Below are positions 15,283-25,841 of a stretch of DNA of 64,000 nt, one piece after another. Numbering within the stretch: the stretch's first letter is position 1; every line of letters begins with the position of its first letter. Origin of the DNA: Rhodospirillaceae bacterium (GTDB lineage Bacteria; Pseudomonadota; Alphaproteobacteria; Rhodospirillales; Rhodospirillaceae); assembly GCA_040219235.1 (NCBI GenBank), contig JAVJSV010000011.1, positions 186,001-250,000 of the forward strand. The letters are read 5' to 3'. The translations under genes and the position numbers were made by a program. The notes beneath the pieces are model-generated. The model had not been told where the DNA came from, made no database searches, and saw only the letters and a list, made by a program, of their open reading frames with translations.

Positions 15283-17076
15283 ATGCCGAGGACTCTTATT
15301 GTGGTGCGATGTTTTGCTCTGATCACCGTGGCGCTGACTTTATCGCTGCCTGTTTATGCGGCTGATGGTGTAACCGAAGACGTGGTCACTTTTACCACTG
15401 CTGACGGCGTCATCCTGCCTGCCGTGTTGATGTACCCTGAGGCGGGCCTGAATAGCCATGGGCCTGCCATTTTGCATCTCCACGGCGGGCCCGGCGGTTC
15501 ACCCATCCGCCCCGACAGTGCGGCGCGATATGCAGCGACAGGATTGGCCCAGCAAGGGTACACCAATCTCTCGATCGAGACCCGCCACGCCACCCGCTAC
15601 TCGTTCACCCGTTTTGATGAAGTGATTGAAGACATTCGCGGCGGTGTGGATATGCTCGCCGCGCGCGGCTTTACCGATATCATTCTTGCCGGCGCTGGTT
15701 TGGGCTCGCTGCGGGTTGCGCGCTATATGGTCGAAACGGACGACCCCCGTGTCAAAGCCGTAATTCATTATTCGCCAACTCAGAACATGGCCGACAACTG
15801 GCGGCAACGGGTTGGGGAAGAAAAATACTGGGAAACCGTTGACCGGGCCTCCCGCGCGGTTGAAGAAGGCGGACGCCAGCCGTTTATTGATCTTGGAGAT
15901 GGTCTCATCTTCATTCCCACCAGCTTTCTTGACTGGTTCGGCCCTACCGCTAAGACATCTTTGTCCGCCAATATCGCCGGTATTGATCGTCCCATGCTGA
16001 TGCTCGCTGGCGAAGCTGACCCGCTGGTGCCGAAAGGCCGCCTGGAGGAATTAAAAGCGGTCGCGTTCATCAGTCCGCGCGTCGATATAAAATATTATCC
16101 CGGTGTTGGCCGCATCTTTGACGGTGTGCGCGATCAGGTCGTTACGGATACTTTGAACTGGCTGACAGAGGTTGGCTTGCCACCGCGCCCGGCCATACGC
16201 TCTGAAGTGATCGACATCGCAGACATCAACGGTGAGGCGCTGTCTGGAATTTTGTATACACCGGCAACAGGCGAGGATCGCACACGACCAGCCTTCATGC
16301 TCATGCACGGTTGGACCAGTGATGTTATGCGCTCCTCTACTCATTGGCTTGGTGTGCGTCTCGCCCAGGCCGGCTACACGGCGCTGGCGTTCCAGCATCG
16401 CGCGTCCGGGTATCGCGGTGTGGTCAGCGGTACACTTGAATCTCTGCCCGATGATTTCGCGGTCTGGGTCGATGCCATGTCTGGTCGTGGGTACACGGAT
16501 CTTGTCGGTGTAGGTCATGGCGTCGGCGGGTTGTGGTGGACGTATTATCTTAGCCAACGGGCAGACCCGCGCCTCAAGGCCATAGTGTATCTGTCCCCAA
16601 CCCGTGACATGCCACGCCACGCGCGCACCGGCATGGGGGATGATCTCTACGCCCGGGCTGTTCTTGAAGCGCAAGAAGCGGTGAGGGATGGCGAGGGTGA
16701 AACTTACCTGATTGATTACCCCATGCCTCAGGCCGGGTATGACGACGACCCGCGTCAGCAGATGTTTTTGCCGCCGCCGGGGTCCGGCTTTACCTATTAC
16801 TATGCCAAGAGTTTCCTCAGCTATTGGGGACCAGCGTCAGCGGCGGTTCATACAGCCCGTATTGCCGAAGTTGATATTCCAGTGCTTGCGCTTGGTGGGT
16901 CACGCGACCCCTTTATGCAAAATGCGTATCTGATTGAGTTTACCGAAGCGGCTAAAGGTCCGGCGAAATACATTTTCTACGGTGGCCCCGAGGGCGCAGC
17001 GTATTCTTTTGACGGTTATGAAGATCGCGTGGCGCAAGATGTACTGTCATGGGTTGGGCAAACGATTACGCCCTAG
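15283..17076 (+). CDS. Exported tandem alpha/beta-hydrolase-fold protein
   Basis: About 597 aa from the ATG at 15283, chosen because AGGGAAA precedes it and a signal peptide (ending VYA-A) follows directly; the open frame extends upstream into mnmC. Two alpha/beta-hydrolase domains are repeated head to tail (about residues 30-310 and 320-597). Each has an HGGPGG or MHGWTS oxyanion-type loop, a nucleophile-elbow region, and an FL-x-W-x-GP segment followed by a GE-x-DP or GSRDP acid loop. The elbow reads G-A-G-L-G in the first domain and G-H-G-V-G in the second, so the usual Ser is replaced by Gly in both. It may be a non-catalytic binding protein, or the nucleophile may lie elsewhere. Confidence 0.8.
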   Translation: MPRTLIVVRCFALITVALTLSLPVYAADGVTEDVVTFTTADGVILPAVLMYPEAGLNSHGPAILHLHGGPGGSPIRPDSAARYAATGLAQQGYTNLSIETRHATRYSFTRFDEVIEDIRGGVDMLAARGFTDIILAGAGLGSLRVARYMVETDDPRVKAVIHYSPTQNMADNWRQRVGEEKYWETVDRASRAVEEGGRQPFIDLGDGLIFIPTSFLDWFGPTAKTSLSANIAGIDRPMLMLAGEADPLVPKGRLEELKAVAFISPRVDIKYYPGVGRIFDGVRDQVVTDTLNWLTEVGLPPRPAIRSEVIDIADINGEALSGILYTPATGEDRTRPAFMLMHGWTSDVMRSSTHWLGVRLAQAGYTALAFQHRASGYRGVVSGTLESLPDDFAVWVDAMSGRGYTDLVGVGHGVGGLWWTYYLSQRADPRLKAIVYLSPTRDMPRHARTGMGDDLYARAVLEAQEAVRDGEGETYLIDYPMPQAGYDDDPRQQMFLPPPGSGFTYYYAKSFLSYWGPASAAVHTARIAEVDIPVLALGGSRDPFMQNAYLIEFTEAAKGPAKYIFYGGPEGAAYSFDGYEDRVAQDVLSWVGQTITP

Positions 17077-17181
17077 CGGGGTATTCCAATGGGAAAGCAA
17101 AATCACGTCAAACCGGCTTGCAGTAGAACAGCGCGCTTCTAAGTCTTTACCGTTTTACTCAGACGGGGTAAGCCTGACGCC

Positions 17182-18255
17182 ATGGATATTATTCGCAACT
17201 GGTTCAAAACGATCTCAGACAATCCGCAGCTCACCCTGCTGATTTTGTTGCTGATTTTTGCCACCACGGCGTTGGTTCTTACGGCAAATATTTTGGCGCC
17301 ATTTTTGGCTGCGGTTGTGCTGGCCTATTTGCTGCAAGTATTTGTCGACAAACTCGAAAGCTATGGCGTGTCGCCATGGCTTTCCATCACACTCGTTTTT
17401 GTTGTGTTCATCATGTTGATGTTGGCGATTGTTTTTGGTTTAATTCCTTTGTTGATTCGTCAGATCACGCAACTCACCCGGCAGGCGCCGGACTTTATTA
17501 CCAGCTTGCAAAACACTGTCAGTCATCTGCCTGATAAATACCCATCTTTGCTGACACCGGCCCAGGCGTCGCAGATCATGAATCAGTTGCAGACAGAAGT
17601 GCTGGATTTTTCCCAGTCCCTGGTGGGGTCTTTGGGTGGCACGGTGATTGGTCTGATGACCTGGATTGTCTATCTGATCATTGTGCCCTTGATGGTTTTC
17701 TTCCTGATCAAAGACAAAGATAAAATCGTCAACTGGCTGGCGTCATTCCTGCCGCGTGACCGGCAGCTTGCCAGACAAGTCTGGGCCGAGGTCCATAATC
17801 AATTGCAGAATTATGTGGGCGGCAAAGCGCTTGAAATTCTTGTGGTAGCGGTGGTCACTTACATCACGTTTTCACTGATCGGTTTGCAGTACGCCTTGCT
17901 GTTGGCGGTGATCACCGGGTTCTCGGTTTTGATTCCGTATATCGGCGCGGCTGTTGTCACCCTGCCAGTTGCTGTGGTTGCCATTTTGCAGTGGGGTTTT
18001 ACCAGTGATGCCGGGATCGCGGTGATGGCCTACGGCATTATTCAGGCACTTGATGGAAATGTGCTGGTGCCATTTGTGTTCTCAGAAGTGGTTGATATTC
18101 ATCCTGTTGCGATCATTGTCGCCATTCTGTTTTTTGGCGGCATTTGGGGGTTCTGGGGTGTTTTCTTTGCCATCCCGCTCGCGGTTGTGGTGCAGGCGGT
18201 GATCCGTGCCTGGCCCAAAACGTCGGCTGAGCTGGAAGCCGCCACAGCGGAGTGA
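17182..18255 (+). CDS. AI-2E family (UPF0118/PerM) membrane permease
   Basis: A 357-aa polytopic inner-membrane protein with the family layout: two N-terminal hydrophobic helices, a long amphipathic periplasmic or cytosolic segment (about residues 75-150, QLTRQAPDFITSLQ), then five or so helices. It includes the family-typical GLQYALLLAVITG and IPYIGAA, and QALDGNVLVPFVFSE near the C-terminus. Members are implicated in export of small molecules or in Na+/H+ exchange; the substrate here is unknown. It heads a tight run of genes, with the next gene starting 4 nt after its stop. Confidence 0.9.
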   Translation: MDIIRNWFKTISDNPQLTLLILLLIFATTALVLTANILAPFLAAVVLAYLLQVFVDKLESYGVSPWLSITLVFVVFIMLMLAIVFGLIPLLIRQITQLTRQAPDFITSLQNTVSHLPDKYPSLLTPAQASQIMNQLQTEVLDFSQSLVGSLGGTVIGLMTWIVYLIIVPLMVFFLIKDKDKIVNWLASFLPRDRQLARQVWAEVHNQLQNYVGGKALEILVVAVVTYITFSLIGLQYALLLAVITGFSVLIPYIGAAVVTLPVAVVAILQWGFTSDAGIAVMAYGIIQALDGNVLVPFVFSEVVDIHPVAIIVAILFFGGIWGFWGVFFAIPLAVVVQAVIRAWPKTSAELEAATAE

Positions 18256-18258
18256 CGT

Positions 18259-18765
18259 GTGACGGCCCCCGCGACCCCTGAAGGTTTGCTGGCACGTTTA
18301 AACGGGCTAGGTCTAAAGACATACACCGAAGATCATTCTGCCGCATTCACGGTCGCAGCAGCGGAGTCGATTGTTGGGCACATGCCTGGCGTCCACGTCA
18401 AGAACCTGTTTTTGTGTGATACCAAGAAAAAGATGTGGCTGGTGACCGCACCGTGGGACTGCGCCATCAATCTTAAAATACTCCCGTCTCTCATCGGCTC
18501 GAAGCGGCTGTCTTTTGGGTCACCCGAGAGATTGCTGCGCACGCTTGGTGTTACGCCTGGGTCTGTCTCTCCCTTTTGTGTGATCAACGATCCGGACGTT
18601 CAGGTGCAGGTTATTCTTGATTCTTGGATGATGACGCAGCACCAAATCAATGCTCATCCGTTGATCAATACAAAAACCACATCAATTCACCCCCAAGATT
18701 TACTGAAATTCATGCGTGCATGTGGTCACGCACCCCGTATAGTTGATCTAATGCAGACCAATTAG
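18259..18765 (+). CDS. YbaK/ProX-type aminoacyl-tRNA deacylase
   Basis: A 168-aa stand-alone prolyl-tRNA editing-domain protein that probably hydrolyses mischarged tRNA (for example Ala- or Cys-tRNA-Pro). Family features include HVKNLFLCDTKKKMWLV with the conserved Lys-Asn-Leu-Phe, SFGSPERLLRTLGV, GSVSPF and a DPDVQVQVILD segment. The start is GTG, 4 nt after the stop of the permease gene, and the protein lacks an aminoacyl-tRNA synthetase body. Its location in a transporter operon appears incidental or reflects a stress regulon. Confidence 0.88.
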   Translation: MTAPATPEGLLARLNGLGLKTYTEDHSAAFTVAAAESIVGHMPGVHVKNLFLCDTKKKMWLVTAPWDCAINLKILPSLIGSKRLSFGSPERLLRTLGVTPGSVSPFCVINDPDVQVQVILDSWMMTQHQINAHPLINTKTTSIHPQDLLKFMRACGHAPRIVDLMQTN

Positions 18766-18773
18766 GAAGCCTT

Positions 18774-19460
18774 GTGACAGAAGGACATCTTAACGCGGAT
18801 TTTTCTGAAGCGGTGGTGGTTCATACCAGCGCTATTGATTGGCAGCCAAGCCCAAGTCCCCGGGTCTGGCGCAAGCGTCTAGATATGTCTGGACCTGCCG
18901 AGCGCGGTCGAGTGACGTCCATTGTAAGATATGATGCCAACAGTAAGTTTCACGCACACCCTCATCCCGATGGGGAAGAAATCCTTGTTCTTGATGGTGT
19001 GTTTTCAGATGGCCAGGGGGATTTTCCGGCGGGCTCTTACCTGCTCAATCCAGAAGGGTTCGAGCATGCGCCGTTTTCCAAGGAAGGTTGCGTGCTGTTC
19101 GTGAAGCTCAAGCAATATCCCGGTCAGACGCGCAGTCAGGTCGCGCTTAACATGCTGCAAAACCCATGGGATGATCTGGGGCAAGGCGTCTCCCAGCTTG
19201 TGCTTTACGAAGAAGCGGAACACCCGGAACGCATGGTAATGATGAGGCTGGAAGAAGGCGCAACCCTCTCGGTGCCTGAGGCAACCGGTGGCGCTGAAAT
19301 GTTTCTCCTTTTTGGCACGCTCTCTGAAAGCTCAGACTGTTTCAGGGCTGACCGCTTTTTCACAGGCGATTGGCTGCGCTGGCCGACACAGTCCGTGTGC
19401 ACCTTTACGGCCATTGAGCCCGTCACGGCTTATCTTAAAACGGGTCATTTACCGCTATGA
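18774..19460 (+). CDS. ChrR-like double-cupin protein
   Basis: A 228-aa cytosolic protein built of two cupin barrels. The first has HAHPHPDGEEILVLDG, with His residues and a Glu at metal-binding positions, then FPAGSYLLNPEGFEH. The second (about residues 140-228) is degenerate, lacking the His cluster. It resembles the cupin part of ChrR/anti-ECF-sigma proteins but has no zinc-binding anti-sigma domain. Its start is GTG and its TGA overlaps the start of the TRAP binding-protein gene (ATGA), implying coupled translation. It may sense or process a metabolite related to the TRAP substrate; that is inference. Confidence 0.75.
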   Translation: MTEGHLNADFSEAVVVHTSAIDWQPSPSPRVWRKRLDMSGPAERGRVTSIVRYDANSKFHAHPHPDGEEILVLDGVFSDGQGDFPAGSYLLNPEGFEHAPFSKEGCVLFVKLKQYPGQTRSQVALNMLQNPWDDLGQGVSQLVLYEEAEHPERMVMMRLEEGATLSVPEATGGAEMFLLFGTLSESSDCFRADRFFTGDWLRWPTQSVCTFTAIEPVTAYLKTGHLPL

Positions 19461-20488
19461 TGCCAAAACGTTTGAAACACGCTACACCTTCTCGGCGGCA
19501 AATTCTGTCCGGGATGGCGGTAACCACGGTGTTGGCCGCCTGTGACCGCCTGCAACCGGGTATGCACTGGGATCTCTCCATGCCCTGGGGGCCCAGCGAG
19601 TATCATGTCACCAACGCCCTTCGGTTTGCCCAAGAGGTTTCGGTGTTGACCGAAGGCGCGCTGACTATTCATGTCCATCCTGGTGCGATCCTCGGCATCA
19701 AAGGCCCTGAGAGCATGCGCGCCGTTGAGGAAGGCATTGTCGATCTGGCGGATTCAGCGAGCTTTCATCAGGTCGGGACGGAGCCCCTGTTGGGATTTGA
19801 ATCTCTCCCCTATTTGGTGGACGACATTGATCAGCTGGCGCTGTTGTACACCATCATCCGGCCCGAGGTTGAAGCAGCCTACGCGCGCCACGGCCAGCGC
19901 GTGATTTATATTGTCCCTTGGCCCAATCAGAATTTCTTTTTTGATAAACCTATCGAAAGCGTCGCCGACTTCGCCGGGTTGACGATGCGGTCCTATGACA
20001 AGTCCTCAACCGATCTGGTTTTAGGGCTGAAGATGACACCCATCCAAATGCCGTCGCCAGATGTGGTGCCGGCGCTGGCCTCCGGCGCTCTGGATGGCGC
20101 GATGACCTCGACCACCACCGCTGCCGCGCAAAAGTTTTGGGAGTTTTTGTCTTATACGCTGCGGTCCAATCACACCTGGTCCAGTAATATTCTGTCCATA
20201 AACGAGACCGCGTGGCAGGCATTGCCGCAGAATATGCAGCAGGGAGTCGAGGCTCTGGCGCGAACCCTAGAGCCGGAGTTCTGGGAGATCGCACGCCGCG
20301 ATGATCAGACCAAGCTGCTGGAGCTGGAAGCCAATGGCATGATCACGCAACAGCCATCCCCTCAGTTGTTCGCGGAAATGCGGGCACAGGCTTTGCCGAT
20401 CTGGCAGGCGTTTATTGCGCGTGTCCCGCAAGCACGTCCGCTGTTGCGGACCTTCTTGGACGCCACCGGAAAGTCGGTTCAGATATGA
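19457..20488 (+). CDS. dctP: TRAP transporter solute-binding protein
   Basis: A 343-aa DctP-family binding protein for uptake of an organic acid or related solute. The N-terminus has a twin-arginine-like SRRQIL followed by a hydrophobic stretch and a lipobox-like LAAC, so it may be Tat-exported and lipidated. The body shows GAILGIKGPESMRAVEEG, FESLPYLVDD, the family-typical MRSYDKSSTDLVLGLKMTP and SGALDGAMTST. Its ends overlap the cupin gene and dctQ by 4 nt each. The substrate cannot be deduced; the conserved Arg that usually clamps carboxylates appears to be the one in TMRSYD. Confidence 0.92.
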   Translation: MMPKRLKHATPSRRQILSGMAVTTVLAACDRLQPGMHWDLSMPWGPSEYHVTNALRFAQEVSVLTEGALTIHVHPGAILGIKGPESMRAVEEGIVDLADSASFHQVGTEPLLGFESLPYLVDDIDQLALLYTIIRPEVEAAYARHGQRVIYIVPWPNQNFFFDKPIESVADFAGLTMRSYDKSSTDLVLGLKMTPIQMPSPDVVPALASGALDGAMTSTTTAAAQKFWEFLSYTLRSNHTWSSNILSINETAWQALPQNMQQGVEALARTLEPEFWEIARRDDQTKLLELEANGMITQQPSPQLFAEMRAQALPIWQAFIARVPQARPLLRTFLDATGKSVQI

Positions 20489-21009
20489 ATGTTATGTTGT
20501 CGGCCATAGATCGTATTTGCAGTGCCGCCGCCGCCGTGGCCGCGGTGTTGCTGGGCTTGCTGTTCACCCTTGGATTTGCTGAGATTGTTTTGCGCAGTGG
20601 CTTTGGCATCAGTTTGACGATAGCGGTTGAGTACTCGGGCTATCTTCTGGTGTTGGTTTTGTTCCTCGGATCCGGTTGGACCTTAACGCATGCCGGCCAT
20701 ATTCGCGTGACGCTGCTCAGTGAAGTTGTTTCAGACTCCATCGTGCGTCTCTTGGATATTCTGTGCAGCGTGATTGCGCTGCTGATCTCCTCTACCCTCA
20801 CGGTGGCCTTGATCGACTATGCCTACGGCACGTGGGTGAGGGGCACAGTCTCCTACTATTCATCTGAAACACCATTGGCCTATCCCCAAGCCTTATTGGC
20901 TGTTGGACCTGCTGTCCTCACACTTGCCTTGGTGGCGCGTATTCTGAGGTTGCTGACGGGCCGTGTGCCGGAAGTGAAAACCGCCGAGACTGCGGAGCCA
21001 ACCCCATGA
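20485..21009 (+). CDS. dctQ: TRAP transporter small permease
   Basis: A 174-aa membrane protein with four hydrophobic helices and the DctQ-type segment EYSGYLLVLVLFLGSGWTL between helices 1 and 3. It forms the membrane complex with DctM. A 4-nt overlap with both neighbours shows a coupled P-Q-M unit. The C-terminal tail is charged and cytoplasmic. Confidence 0.92.
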   Translation: MNVMLSAIDRICSAAAAVAAVLLGLLFTLGFAEIVLRSGFGISLTIAVEYSGYLLVLVLFLGSGWTLTHAGHIRVTLLSEVVSDSIVRLLDILCSVIALLISSTLTVALIDYAYGTWVRGTVSYYSSETPLAYPQALLAVGPAVLTLALVARILRLLTGRVPEVKTAETAEPTP

Positions 21010-22301
21010 TCGGCGCGCCGATTGCAGTGGTGCTGCTCAGTCTGGTGGTGTTGCTCGGGGCCGGGGTCTGGGTCGGCTTCAGTCTGATGGGCGTGGGCCT
21101 TATCAGTCTGTCTGTTTTCCGCGATATGCCGGTCGCCACCTTCCTGGCTTTTGATGTCTGGAACAGTCTCAACACGCCTGAAATCGTCGCCCTGCCGCTG
21201 TTTATTCTGATGGGTGAAATTCTGTTTCACACACGCCTGTCAGAAAGTGTGTTTCGGGGTTTGACTCCATGGATTACCCGCATGCCCGGGCGCTTGCTGC
21301 ATGTGAATGTTGTTGGCTGCACGCTCTTTGCCGCCGTGTCCGGGTCGTCTGCCGCGACCACCGCCACCATCGGCCGGATGACGTTGGCTGAACTGAAAGC
21401 GCGCGGCTACAACGAGAATCTGGCCATCGGCTCGCTCTGTGGCGCGGGCACATTGGGGTTTCTGATTCCGCCCAGCATCATTCTTATTCTCTATGGCGTG
21501 TTGTCTGAAACGTCGATCATCGACCTGTTCATTGCAGGAGTGGTGCCGGGGGTCATGTTGGCGGCGTCTTATATGGCGTACATCGCTATTCGTGTGATGC
21601 TGAACCCTGCTCTTGTGCCCGATGATCAGGCTTCCGCAACGTGGATGGATCGTCTCAAAGCGATCGGCGAACTCGGTCCGATTCTGGGGCTCATCGCCGT
21701 GATTATTGGCTCCATGTATGCTGGCATTGCCAGTCCGTCTGAGGCCGCGACGATTGGTGTGGCCGGCGCGTTGGTGGTTGCACTCGCGCAGCGCGCCCTG
21801 ACACGTCAAACCTTGGCACTGGCCTTTATGGGCGCGATCAAAACCTGCTCCATGATCGGGCTCATTCTGGCGGGCGCCTTGTTTTTGTCGAAGGCCATGG
21901 CCTTTCTCGGTTTGCCTCAAGCGGTGGCGGCCAGCATTACGGCGCTTGATCTTAGCCCCTTTGCTCTGATTCTTCTGCTCACGATTTTCTATATTGCCCT
22001 TGGCTGTGTCATTGATGGGTTATCGGCCATCGTTATGACCTTGGCCCTAGTGCTGCCGTTGATCTCCGCCGCGGGGTTCGACCAAGTCTGGTTTGGCATC
22101 TTCCTAGTGATCGTGGTTGAGATGTCCCAGATCACGCCGCCGGTGGGGTTCAATCTATTTGTCGTTCAGGGTTTAACCGGCGCGTCCATTGGCCGGATCG
22201 CCAAGGCGTCACTGCCCTTTTTCCTGATCATGGTGGCCATGGTCATCGTGATTGCCCTGTTCCCGGATATCGTGACCTTCCTGCCGCGATCCATGGGTTA
22301 A
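21006..22301 (+). CDS. dctM: TRAP transporter large permease
   Basis: A 431-aa polytopic protein of the DctM family, the Na+- or H+-coupled translocator of the TRAP system. Typical segments are GVWVGFSLMGVGLISL, the SGSSAATTATIGRMT motif, GSLCGAGTLGFLIPPSIILI and SEAATIGVAGALVVAL. The length and hydrophobic pattern (about 12 helices) are complete. It ends the operon; 52 nt later a separate DUF427 gene begins with its own GAAAGGA ribosome site. Confidence 0.94.
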   Translation: MIGAPIAVVLLSLVVLLGAGVWVGFSLMGVGLISLSVFRDMPVATFLAFDVWNSLNTPEIVALPLFILMGEILFHTRLSESVFRGLTPWITRMPGRLLHVNVVGCTLFAAVSGSSAATTATIGRMTLAELKARGYNENLAIGSLCGAGTLGFLIPPSIILILYGVLSETSIIDLFIAGVVPGVMLAASYMAYIAIRVMLNPALVPDDQASATWMDRLKAIGELGPILGLIAVIIGSMYAGIASPSEAATIGVAGALVVALAQRALTRQTLALAFMGAIKTCSMIGLILAGALFLSKAMAFLGLPQAVAASITALDLSPFALILLLTIFYIALGCVIDGLSAIVMTLALVLPLISAAGFDQVWFGIFLVIVVEMSQITPPVGFNLFVVQGLTGASIGRIAKASLPFFLIMVAMVIVIALFPDIVTFLPRSMG

Positions 22302-22353
22302 GCCCGGGACTGAGGTCTAGGCGTTAACGCTCGCGCACAGAAGAGAAAGGAAA

Positions 22354-22644
22354 ATGGATATGCCACGCGCACTTTGGAAAGACCAAGTCATTGCCGACAC
22401 TGAAACCTTTGAAACGGTCGAAGGCAATATTTACTTCCCACCAGATGCGCTGACCTCAGCGCATTTTGAACCCAGCGATCATACGTCCGGCTGTCCCTGG
22501 AAAGGCACAGCCAAATATTATCACGTGGTTGTTGATGGTCAGCGCAACGAGAACGCCGCCTGGTATTACTCTGAGCCCAAAGAGGCAGCGGCAAACATCA
22601 AAGACCACGTCGCCTTCTGGAAAGGCGTGACGGTCGAAGCTTAA
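22354..22644 (+). CDS. DUF427 domain protein
   Basis: A 96-aa protein matching DUF427 along its length: an N-terminal strand region, YFPPDAL, then SDHTSGCPWKGTAKYYHV, then NAAWYYSEPKEAAANIKDHVAFW. DUF427 is a small beta-rich domain common in Proteobacteria and Actinobacteria; its biochemical role is not established. It is preceded by GAAAGGAAAATG and ends before the convergent usg gene. Confidence 0.92.
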   Translation: MDMPRALWKDQVIADTETFETVEGNIYFPPDALTSAHFEPSDHTSGCPWKGTAKYYHVVVDGQRNENAAWYYSEPKEAAANIKDHVAFWKGVTVEA

Positions 22645-22690
22645 TTTTAGTCCCAGGTCCGTGCGACCTGAGTAAAGAGGCCCGTGAGCG

Positions 22691-22954
22691 CTAGTGCAGG
22701 TGAATGCGACCGCCCACAGCTTTAAACTCTGCCGGCTTGATAATCTCCTTCTGAGCGACGGTGACAGAGTGGAGCGCGCCGTCCAGGTTTTGTGTCCAAA
22801 AATCGAGAAATTTTCTCAGCACGGGGAACTTCGGGGCCATATCCAGATGTTGCCAAAGAAACTCTTGCAGCAGCTTGGGGTGGTCCGGCAGGTGGTAAAG
22901 AATTTGCGCCGTGGTCAGCCGATAGCCCTGCAACTGTTGTTCTAATGCCGTCAT
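22691..22954 (-). CDS. usg: Usg family protein
   Basis: An 87-aa protein of the alphaproteobacterial Usg family: YRLTTAQILYHLPDHP, LLQEFLWQHLDMAPKFP, LRKFLDFWTQNLDGALHSV. These Trp/His/Pro-rich blocks define the family; the function is unknown. The ATG at 22954 was preferred over the longer frame because GGAG lies upstream and homologues begin at this point. It is convergent with DUF427 and divergent from groES. Confidence 0.88.
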   Translation of the reverse strand: MTALEQQLQGYRLTTAQILYHLPDHPKLLQEFLWQHLDMAPKFPVLRKFLDFWTQNLDGALHSVTVAQKEIIKPAEFKAVGGRIHLH

Positions 22955-23109
22955 AAAAACAGTCTCCAATCTGGTGAACACCACAACATTGGAATCGTGC
23001 CAGACTTCGTGCCTTAAAATCAATAACCGTTTATAATCAATGGCTTGGCAGCCATCTGCTGGGTTTGCTAACACCGTTTTGCGCCGTCAAAAAAATTTCG
23101 GCCAAACCC

Positions 23110-23137
23110 CTTGCAGCGCCTCATTTTTTTCCTAAAT
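23110..23137 (+). promoter_or_regulatory. Candidate sigma-32 type promoter for groESL
   Basis: CTTGCAG (-35-like, 23110-23116), a 14-nt spacer and CCTAAAT (-10-like, 23131-23137) resemble the RpoH consensus of Alphaproteobacteria. The distance to the groES ATG is about 78 nt. No CIRCE inverted repeat (TTAGCACTC/GAGTGCTAA) is present in the leader, so HrcA control is unlikely here. Confidence 0.4.
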
Positions 23138-23214
23138 CGCTTGTGGCTGTCCTCTATGGAGGCCGCCTTAATCCTAACCATTGGTCATTTGCTTAAGAAG
23201 AGGAATGACAGACT

Positions 23215-23538
23215 ATGAAGACCAAATTCCGCCCCCTTCATGACCGCGTGCTGGCGCGTCGCCTAAACAGTGACGAACGCTCTGCTGGCGGCATCATCAT
23301 CCCGGATACGGCCAAAGAAAAACCGTTGGAAGCTGAAATCATCGCGGTCGGCCCTGGGGCCCGCGCCGACGACGGCTCCGTCATTGCGCCAGACGTTAAA
23401 GTTGGCGACCTCGTTTTGATCGGTAAGTACGCCGGCACAGAGGTTAAAATTGAAGGAGACGAGCTGCTGATCATCAAGGAGTCTGACGTACTTGGTGTGA
23501 TTGAAGCCAAGTCATCGGTGACTCGCAAGGCAGCTTAA
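23215..23538 (+). CDS. groES: Co-chaperonin GroES
   Basis: The 10-kDa heptameric lid of the GroEL folding chamber. The 107-aa sequence has [12 protein letters not shown], the mobile loop region [21 protein letters not shown] and the terminal VLGVIEA strand. It is about 10 residues longer than usual because of a C-terminal extension (SSVTRKAA). groEL follows after 19 nt with its own ribosome site. Confidence 0.97.
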   Translation: MKTKFRPLHDRVLARRLNSDERSAGGIIIPDTAKEKPLEAEIIAVGPGARADDGSVIAPDVKVGDLVLIGKYAGTEVKIEGDELLIIKESDVLGVIEAKSSVTRKAA

Positions 23539-23551
23539 GGTGAAGGAGTAA

Positions 23552-25183
<1,632 letters not shown>

Positions 25184-25223
25184 ATGGACGTCTAAGTTTT
25201 CCCTAAATTCGCGTTACCCTCTA

Positions 25224-25256
25224 AAGGGCTGCTTGAAAGAGCAGCCCTTCTTTTTT
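25224..25256 (+). terminator. Rho-independent terminator of groESL
   Basis: A perfect 10-bp stem, AAGGGCTGCT / AGCAGCCCTT, with a TGAAAG loop followed by C and six T residues, 40 nt after the groEL stop. Confidence 0.93.
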
Positions 25257-25275
25257 GCGCCGCCTTTTTTTACGG

Positions 25276-25797
25276 TTAATCTAGCGTGATCCTCTGTGGC
25301 CCATCGTTTTGGGTAAAAATGCGGGTTTGGATACGCCCGTCATAGCTGATGTTGACGGTGTTGACCTGCGTCGGATGGGCATCCGTCAAAATCTGATTGT
25401 TGATCACCAAGTCGTTTAAAATTTCCGGGGATGCTGTCTCTTGATAGGTTAGCACCATATCCACCTGTGCGGCAGCACCGACCCAGATCAGCGGCAGCGG
25501 TTCACCATCAGAGGAAGATAAGGAGAAGTAATCGCTGAGATAGGACTCAATCAGCGCCTCGTTCTCGGCCATGTCTTCCAGCTTAACCACTTGGGCCGTG
25601 CGGGCGGTCAGGGCGATCTCTAAATCCAGCGCCATCATCCGATGAATCACTTCCCAGGTCCCGGCCCGCGCATTGTGCTCAATCACCGTAAACGCGGCAT
25701 GGGCGCCGTCGGCCCAAGAGGCTGGTGCGGCCATCATCACGGCCATCCCGCCACTAATACAGGCACGGCGGTTGATAGGTCGTGAGCGAAGACTCAT
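25276..25797 (-). CDS. DUF6702 family exported protein
   Basis: A 173-aa protein with a Tat/Sec-like N-terminus (RRACISGGM, hydrophobic stretch, ASWA cleavage). The mature beta-rich domain contains AAFTVIEHNARAGTWEVIHRMMALDLEIAL, split here by the WEV strand, and a later ISYDGRIQTRIFTQ. The pattern fits DUF6702, small periplasmic proteins often adjacent to M1-type metallopeptidases, as here. It lies 44 nt downstream of the peptidase gene and is probably in the same transcript. Function unknown. Confidence 0.72.
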   Translation of the reverse strand: MSLRSRPINRRACISGGMAVMMAAPASWADGAHAAFTVIEHNARAGTWEVIHRMMALDLEIALTARTAQVVKLEDMAENEALIESYLSDYFSLSSSDGEPLPLIWVGAAAQVDMVLTYQETASPEILNDLVINNQILTDAHPTQVNTVNISYDGRIQTRIFTQNDGPQRITLD

Positions 25798-25841
25798 GTT
25801 CTTAAATACCCAAAACCTGTTTCATAAAGGACACGCGCGTC

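Noticed and set aside
23080-23214. CIRCE element for groESL.
   Set aside because: No TTAGCACTC/GAGTGCTAA dyad is present in the leader; a sigma-32-like promoter is the better candidate.
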